Of a DNA stretch of 64,000 bases, positions 59,550 through 64,000 are shown in pieces. This stretch comes from Pseudomonas sp. UFMG81. GTDB lineage: Bacteria > Pseudomonadota > Gammaproteobacteria > Pseudomonadales > Pseudomonadaceae. The notes beneath the pieces are model-generated. The model saw only the letters and a list, made by a program, of their open reading frames with translations, was not told the DNA's origin and made no database searches. Within the stretch, counting starts at the first letter, position 1; each line of letters starts with the position of its first letter. The translations under genes were made by a program, and so were the position numbers. The stretch spans positions 1 to 64,000 of the forward strand of contig NZ_JACAFQ010000001.1 in NCBI RefSeq assembly GCF_015354575.1, read 5' to 3'.

Positions 59550-60730
59550 GCAAGGTTCCTGCTCAACACCAATAGGGCGATATCATCCGGCATCTCCCCA
59601 AGCGTAGCCAATCCGAATCGTTGGCGCAGCCCCTCCAGGCTACCCCCCGCGGCCTTGACGATCTCCGGCAAGGTCGCTTCCTTATCTTTGAGTGTGCCCC
59701 CCGGCAAAAGGTCCAGAATGCCATCGGACATCAGCGTGAGGCTGAACTGCGGTGGCAGCTCGATCACCTGGTCCTGGTAGCTGGCCTCGTCGAACAGCCC
59801 CACCGGCAGGCCGCGGCCTTCCAGGTAGCGCGCTTCGCCCGGGGTGTACAGCACCGGCAGCGGCAAGTGGCCACCGACGCTGTAGGTGAGCAGGCCGGTG
59901 TCCTCGTCGATGACGCCACCGACCATGGTCACATGCTTGCCCAGCTTGCAGTTGATCAGCCCACGGTTGATGTGGCTGAGCACTTGCGAAGGCTTGAACT
60001 CGCGCATCTTGCCGCCGCGCTTGAATTCGAACAGCAGCCGCGTGGTCATGAACTTGAGCAGCACGGTGACGAACGCCGACGACGCACCGTGCCCGGACAC
60101 ATCCGCCAGGTAGAAGGCGATGCGCCGGTCATCCACGCGGAAGTAGTCGGCGAAGTCGCCCGACAGGTACAACGACGGGATGATCTGGTGCTCGAACGCG
60201 TACTCACCTGCTACCCAAGGGTTCTCGGGCAGCATGTTCATCTGCACCTGGCGCCCGGCGGTCTGGTCCTCCTGCAACAGGTGCAGGCTGGCCTCCAGTT
60301 CACGGTTGGCGGCTTCGAGCTTGTCGCGGTAGCGCTGGTTCTCCAGCACCAGGCGCGAGCGATCGAGCGCGCGGCGCACCGAATGCTCGAGCACGGCAAG
60401 ATCTTCCAGGGGCTTGATCAAGTAGTCCGCCGCGCCCAGGCGCAAGGCCTCGACCGCATCGCTCATGACGCCGGCGCCAGACACCACGATCACCGGCAAC
60501 TGCGGGGCGCGCTCGCTGACCTGGCGGATCAGTTCAAGGCCGCCCATCTGCGGCATGCGCAGATCGCAGATCACGAGGTCGGGCTGGTGTTCTTCGAAGA
60601 CCTGGAGGCCCTGCTGGCCGTTACTGGCCTGGAGGACGCTGAAGCCACTGTCTTCCAGATAGGCGGCGAGGCTGGCACGGACCACGTCGTCGTCATCGAT
60701 GATCAGCAGCGTTGCACTGGTTTTCTGCAT
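59546..60730 (-). CDS. hsbR: Response regulator with PP2C phosphatase domain, HsbR
   Basis: 394 residues. Receiver domain 1-120 with L-L-I-I-D-D-D-D-V-V at the start, phospho-acceptor Asp in D-L-V-I-C-D-L-R-M-P and Lys in Y-L-I-K-P. A short coiled coil leads to a SpoIIE-like PP2C domain (S-G-D-F-A-D-Y, A-D-V-S-G-H-G, and M-S-D-G-I-L-D-L). It sets the phosphorylation state of HsbA, the next gene. The order hsbR-hsbA is as in P. aeruginosa. Confidence 0.88.
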   Translation of the reverse strand: MQKTSATLLIIDDDDVVRASLAAYLEDSGFSVLQASNGQQGLQVFEEHQPDLVICDLRMPQMGGLELIRQVSERAPQLPVIVVSGAGVMSDAVEALRLGAADYLIKPLEDLAVLEHSVRRALDRSRLVLENQRYRDKLEAANRELEASLHLLQEDQTAGRQVQMNMLPENPWVAGEYAFEHQIIPSLYLSGDFADYFRVDDRRIAFYLADVSGHGASSAFVTVLLKFMTTRLLFEFKRGGKMREFKPSQVLSHINRGLINCKLGKHVTMVGGVIDEDTGLLTYSVGGHLPLPVLYTPGEARYLEGRGLPVGLFDEASYQDQVIELPPQFSLTLMSDGILDLLPGGTLKDKEATLPEIVKAAGGSLEGLRQRFGLATLGEMPDDIALLVLSRNLA

Positions 60731-61086
60731 GTGGGCGAACGGCGCCGATTGGGGTTGGCGTAGCGTGCGTCGGCGGGCCGACAGACGTTACTGGAATACT
60801 GTGTAATCACTCACTCTCTGAGTTGTAGGACAAGAAGACTCGCCCGGCAAATAGCAGTGGTGCCCTGTAAGGCGCAGACGGTACTCCCATCCGCAAGGCG
60901 TTTCAAGCATGCAAGGGTCGAGTGTTTCACGCTAATCACTCACGGTTATTAACGAATCATTTGATGGCATCGATATGCATATGGACAGGCTCATCGCAGC
61001 CGGCACATTGCCGTCACGTTTTACCCGGACGTATGATCGGCCCGACGGTCAGGCCAGCACTGCAACCCCATGCAAAGGAACCGAGC
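60731..61086. other. Divergent intergenic region hsbR/PilZ
   Basis: 356 bp between the hsbR start and the PilZ start. I see no gene or convincing operator in it; promoters for both genes must lie here. Confidence 0.5.
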
Positions 61087-61386
61087 ATGCCCCAGACACC
61101 CACCAGCCACAGTGAGAAACGCGATTACATCCGCATGCGCATCGACACCGAGGCCAGCCTGCTGCATGAAGGCCAGGTGATCGCGGCCATGTGCCTCGAC
61201 TTGTCCAGCAGTGGCATGCAAGTGCAGGCGCCGCAGCGCTTTCAGGTGGGTGACCACCTCGAGGTACGCATCGAGTCCGACCACCCTGCCCTCAAGGGCC
61301 TGCACGCCAGCACCGAGGTGGTATGGATCGCCGACCAGCCGGGGGGCGCGCAGAAGCTCGGCTTGCGCATCCTGGCGATGCACTGA
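61087..61386 (+). CDS. PilZ-domain protein
   Basis: 99 residues from ATG 61087 (MPQTPTSHSEKRDYIRMRID). The c-di-GMP motif appears as E-K-R-D-Y-I-R-M-R (variant of RxxxR) and D-L-S-S-S-G-M-Q (D/NxSxxG). A single-domain receptor likely tied to motility or adhesion, fitting the nearby hsbAR pair. Its end faces mlaA across a bidirectional terminator. Confidence 0.85.
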   Translation: MPQTPTSHSEKRDYIRMRIDTEASLLHEGQVIAAMCLDLSSSGMQVQAPQRFQVGDHLEVRIESDHPALKGLHASTEVVWIADQPGGAQKLGLRILAMH

Positions 61387-61397
61387 GCCCAAGACGC

Positions 61398-61425
61398 AAA
61401 AAGGCGACCCGAGGGTCGCCTTTTT
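61398..61425. terminator. Bidirectional terminator
   Basis: AAAAA, then GGCGACCC (61403-61410) and GGGTCGCC (61413-61420), then TTTTT, between the convergent PilZ and mlaA genes. Confidence 0.85.
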
Positions 61426-61439
61426 CGTATCCGCCAGGA

Positions 61440-62147
61440 TCAGAAGTCGTCTTCGACCTCGCCATCCTTGACCTTGAACTCGCGGTTCTGCAGGTAGGCG
61501 TTGCGAATGAAGATGTACTTGTCGCCCTGGATCAGCTTCTCGGCCGACAGCAGGTTGGCGCGGGTGTCGATGACGTCGAGGGCGAAGATCGAGTTGCGCG
61601 TCGGCACGTGGTCGATGTAGCGGTAGGGTTCGGTGTAGGTGTCCGGGTACTTGGCCAGGCCGTCGCGCACGGTGCTTGGGCCGAGCAGTGGGATCACCAC
61701 GTACGGGCCGCTGGGCACGCCCCAGTAGCCGAGGGTCTGGCCGAAGTCTTCGTCACTGCGCTGCAGGCCCATCTTGGTGCCGACGTCGAAGAAGCCGCCC
61801 AGGCCGAAGGTGGTGTTGACGATGATCCGCGCCGTGTCGACACCCGCCGCATGCGGCTTGAGCTGCAGCACGTTGTTGGCCAGGTTGGTCACATCACCCA
61901 GGTTGCGGAAGATGTTGTGGATGCCATCTTCGAGGAACTGCGGGGTAACAGCCTGGTAACCCTGGGCCAATGGCTTGAGGGCATAGGTGTCCAGCAGGTC
62001 GTTGAACCTGAAGATCGGTCGGTTGACCGCCTCCCAGGGGTCGTCCTCGGTGGCCGCCTGGGTGGCTGCCACGGGCGCCAGCAACAGGCTGGCGCAGACA
62101 CAAGCCTGGGTGACTCGATCGATCACTCCGGCACCGATCCTACGCAT
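61440..62147 (-). CDS. mlaA: Outer-membrane lipid-asymmetry protein MlaA (VacJ)
   Basis: 235 residues from ATG 62147 (MRRIGAGVIDRVTQACVCAS). A signal peptide ends near A-A-T-Q-A; no lipobox cysteine follows it, so secretion by signal peptidase I rather than lipidation is likely. Family core: D-P-W-E-A-V-N-R-P-I-F-R-F-N-D, N-N-V-L-Q-L-K-P, D-F-G-Q-T-L-G-Y-W-G-V and G-P-Y-V-V-I-P-L-L-G-P-S. MlaA removes misplaced phospholipids from the outer leaflet together with the Mla transport system. Confidence 0.93.
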   Translation of the reverse strand: MRRIGAGVIDRVTQACVCASLLLAPVAATQAATEDDPWEAVNRPIFRFNDLLDTYALKPLAQGYQAVTPQFLEDGIHNIFRNLGDVTNLANNVLQLKPHAAGVDTARIIVNTTFGLGGFFDVGTKMGLQRSDEDFGQTLGYWGVPSGPYVVIPLLGPSTVRDGLAKYPDTYTEPYRYIDHVPTRNSIFALDVIDTRANLLSAEKLIQGDKYIFIRNAYLQNREFKVKDGEVEDDF

Positions 62148-62337
62148 AGATGTTTCTCCATCGGATTTCACGGCTGCAGCGGCCTTTGGCACGCTGCTGA
62201 ACAAGGCGCCAGTATAATGGCTCACCGGCTGATAAACAGCCTTACATAAATTTGCTAAACATTTTGTGAACAACTGTTGCAGTCATCGCCCGGTAACAAT
62301 GACTGGATAGCCTGCGGACTATTTCAGGGAAGTGGCC

Positions 62338-62901
62338 ATGCAAGACGCACCCGCCTTCACCGCCGTGCTGTTCGGACTGCGCGGCTGCCTGGTCCAGGCG
62401 GCGAACGGCAGCCCCCTGCCCGCCCCTGGCGCCCTCGACTCGTTGGCCAAGCTACGCGCCAGGCAGGTGCCCTGCATCTGGCTCGACCAGCTCAGCGCCC
62501 CCCAAAGCAAACGCTTGACCGGCGTGCTGCCCGACTGGCTACCCGGCCACCTCGCCACAGGCTGCCAGTGGCCTGCGCCCAACGCCTGCTGGCAAGCCTT
62601 GATGACCCTCGAAAGCCAGCGCCTGGAAGGTTGCGTGCTGGTCAGCGGCGAGCCCTTGTTGCTGCAATCAGGCCTCAACGCCGGCCTGTGGACCGTCGGC
62701 CTGGCCGCCTGCAGCCCCTCCTGCGACCTGGCTTCCAGCCAGTGGCAGGCAATGAGCGCCAAAGAACAGGAGCAAGCCCGCGGCAAAGCCACGCTGGAGC
62801 TGTTCGGCCTGGGGGTGCACTCGGTGATCGACCATCTGGAATCCCTCGACGGCTGCCTGGCGGACATCGCCCAGCGTCGGCACAAGGGCGAAAAACCCTA
62901 G
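62338..62901 (+). CDS. HAD-like hydrolase family protein
   Basis: 187 residues from ATG 62338. The fold resembles the phosphonatase-like HAD group (F-T-A-V-L-F-G-L-R-G-C-L-V at the start, where the catalytic D-x-D is replaced by G-L-R, and V-H-S-V-I-D-H-L-E at the end). With the nucleophile lost it may be catalytically inactive. It is divergent from mlaA and followed by the DUF4404 gene. Confidence 0.7.
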   Translation: MQDAPAFTAVLFGLRGCLVQAANGSPLPAPGALDSLAKLRARQVPCIWLDQLSAPQSKRLTGVLPDWLPGHLATGCQWPAPNACWQALMTLESQRLEGCVLVSGEPLLLQSGLNAGLWTVGLAACSPSCDLASSQWQAMSAKEQEQARGKATLELFGLGVHSVIDHLESLDGCLADIAQRRHKGEKP

Positions 62902-63023
62902 CGCCGGCCGTTGACAAGGGTCATGCAAAGCACCGGCAGGTGGATTACGCTAGAGGGCAGGCAAGAACCTTTACTGCTTCGCTGAGGTCCATGCCTTGCC
63001 AAGCCATTGATGGAGAACGAACA

Positions 63024-63287
63024 ATGCCTGCCCGCGAATTGCAAGAGCGCCTTGACAGCCTGCGCGAGCAACTGGACCGCAACGTACCGCTAACGGACGA
63101 AGAGCTGGCCAGCCTGCATGAAGAAGCACGGCAGATCGAGGCACAGCTGAAACTCGAAGAGGCCACGCCGGACAACAACCTGGTGGATGGCGTGAACCTC
63201 GCCATCGAACGCTTCGAAGCCGATCACCCGGACCTCACCGCCACCCTGCGCAGCATCGCCAACTCGCTGCACAGCATGGGGATCTGA
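63024..63287 (+). CDS. DUF4404 protein
   Basis: 87 residues from ATG 63024 (MPARELQERLDSLREQLDRN). Two helices: a leucine-rich coiled coil at 5-50 and A-I-E-R-F-E-A-D-H-P-D-L-T-A-T-L-R-S-I at 60-80, typical of the family. Function unknown. GGAGAA precedes the start. Confidence 0.85.
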   Translation: MPARELQERLDSLREQLDRNVPLTDEELASLHEEARQIEAQLKLEEATPDNNLVDGVNLAIERFEADHPDLTATLRSIANSLHSMGI

Positions 63288-63357
63288 CCCTCTTTGATAT
63301 CGAATGGGGCTGCGAAGCAGCCCATCGCCGGCAAGCCGACTCCCAAATCTTGCGCGG

Positions 63358-63491
63358 CCTCTGTAGGAGCGGCCTTGTGTCGCGAATGGGCCGCAGAGCG
63401 GCCCCGACGATCTTGAGGTGTATTCGAGATCCTGGGGGCGCTGCGCCCCCCTTTCCGACCGGTCCGGCGCCCCGGCAAGGCCGCTCCTACA
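63358..63491. repeat. BIME-like REP module, copy B
   Basis: Starts CTCTGTAGGAGCGGCCTTGT and ends GGCAAGGCCGCTCCTACA. It shares with copy A the centre GATCTTGAGGTGTATTCGAG and the flanking GGGGGCGCTGCGC. The cassette left of the centre in A appears inverted on the right here. Confidence 0.75.
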
Positions 63492-63583
63492 AAAAAGCGG
63501 TGCAAGACAGTTGCTCCCGCAGGCAGTGCGGCCCTGTGGGAGCCGGCTTGCCGGCGATGGGCCGCAACGCGGCCCCGATTGAT

Positions 63584-64000
63584 TTACTGCCGAACCAGGC
63601 GCAGGTTCTGCGGGCTGATCGCCCGGGTGCTGCGGTACGGGTTGATATCCAACCCACCCCGGCGCACATACCGCGCATACACCGTCAAATGCTCCGGTTG
63701 CAGCAAGTTCTTCAAGTCCAGGTAAATACGCTCCACACACTGCTCGTGGAAGTCGGCATGCTGACGGAAGCTGATCAGGTAGGTCAGCAGGCTGGCATGA
63801 TCCAGCGCCCGCCCCTTGTACTCCACCACCACGCTGCCCCAGTCCGGCTGGCCGGTCACCGGGCAGTTGGACTTGAGCAGGTGGCTGTGCACGGTCTCTT
63901 CCACCACACGCTCTGTCGAGCAGCGCAGCAGTTCCGGCTGCGGCTGTTCATAGTTGCTGATGCTGATATCCAGCGCATCGATGCACTGGCCTGGCAAGGC
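63584..64000 (-). CDS. queF: NADPH-dependent 7-cyano-7-deazaguanine reductase QueF (C-terminal part)
   Basis: The frame is open to the right window edge, so the start is missing. Motifs of the long proteobacterial type: [11 protein letters not shown] with the catalytic cysteine, E-E-T-V-H-S-H-L and [15 protein letters not shown]. It makes preQ1 for queuosine synthesis. Confidence 0.93.
   Translation of the reverse strand, partial: ALPGQCIDALDISISNYEQPQPELLRCSTERVVEETVHSHLLKSNCPVTGQPDWGSVVVEYKGRALDHASLLTYLISFRQHADFHEQCVERIYLDLKNLLQPEHLTVYARYVRRGGLDINPYRSTRAISPQNLRLVRQ

Noticed and set aside
59621..60763. A 380-codon plus frame opposite hsbR
   Set aside because: Antisense shadow of a well-conserved response regulator.
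62277..63287. A single 336-codon gene covering the HAD and DUF4404 region
   Set aside because: Its first two thirds are a frame-shifted shadow of the HAD-like gene; only the last 87 codons, from ATG 63024, match DUF4404.

Overview
The window looks like a chromosome segment of a Pseudomonas of the putida group. The evidence is the right-flank gene order dusA - tal - PhoD-like phosphatase - hsbA/hsbR - PilZ - mlaA - HAD - DUF4404 - queF, the REP/BIME repeats built on the core GTAGGAGC-GGCCTTGCCGG, and the MvaT-type H-NS protein. All family calls rest on reading motifs by eye; no database search was possible.

Left flank (1-6000): a ParDE-like toxin-antitoxin pair, two small DUF3077/DUF6124-type genes behind a strongly folded non-coding segment, a Sel1-repeat lipoprotein, an NmrA-like oxidoreductase, and a PACE efflux pump divergent from a LysR regulator. 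Scar zone (6000-11996): remains of earlier elements that entered the dusA 5' end. It holds three copies of the same integrase N-terminal region in different states of decay, two dusA N-terminal fragments, a TIR-domain protein with an RsiV/DUF3298-like C-terminus, a DnaB-N-like protein and one unknown gene.

Genomic island (11961-54681, about 42.7 kb): it is bounded by a 23-bp direct repeat that lies in the dusA codons for FSVAPMMD, with an intact tyrosine integrase next to the dusA-side repeat. It carries a relaxase and MobC but no visible type IV secretion genes, so it looks mobilizable rather than self-transmissible. Its cargo is mostly defence: an AAA_13/RloC-like ATPase with a possible anticodon-nuclease triad and a divergent 471-aa unknown; a HORMA/TRIP13 (type III-like) CBASS locus with a DEDD exonuclease, divergently opposed to a CapW-type WYL regulator and a SLOG-PNP fusion that is probably the effector; a KAP-like P-loop NTPase; and a complete Wadjet system jetABCD. 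It also carries an MvaT paralogue, an arfB copy, a DUF2971 protein, metallophosphoesterases, orphan antitoxin-like genes, IS21 and IS5 debris, and an excisionase-like gene behind repeated palindromes.

The most unusual locus is at 44907-47045. A putative precursor protein has four TKT-x4-E-x-DD repeats arranged as a two-fold duplication, with a leader motif reminiscent of the microviridin leader. It sits directly upstream of an MvdC/MvdD-like ATP-grasp ligase and a membrane protein whose start overlaps the ligase. This reads as a graspetide (omega-ester/amide peptide) cluster embedded in a defence island.

Right flank (54605-64000): dusA, whose first codons are supplied by the island, followed by housekeeping and signalling genes ending in a partial queF.
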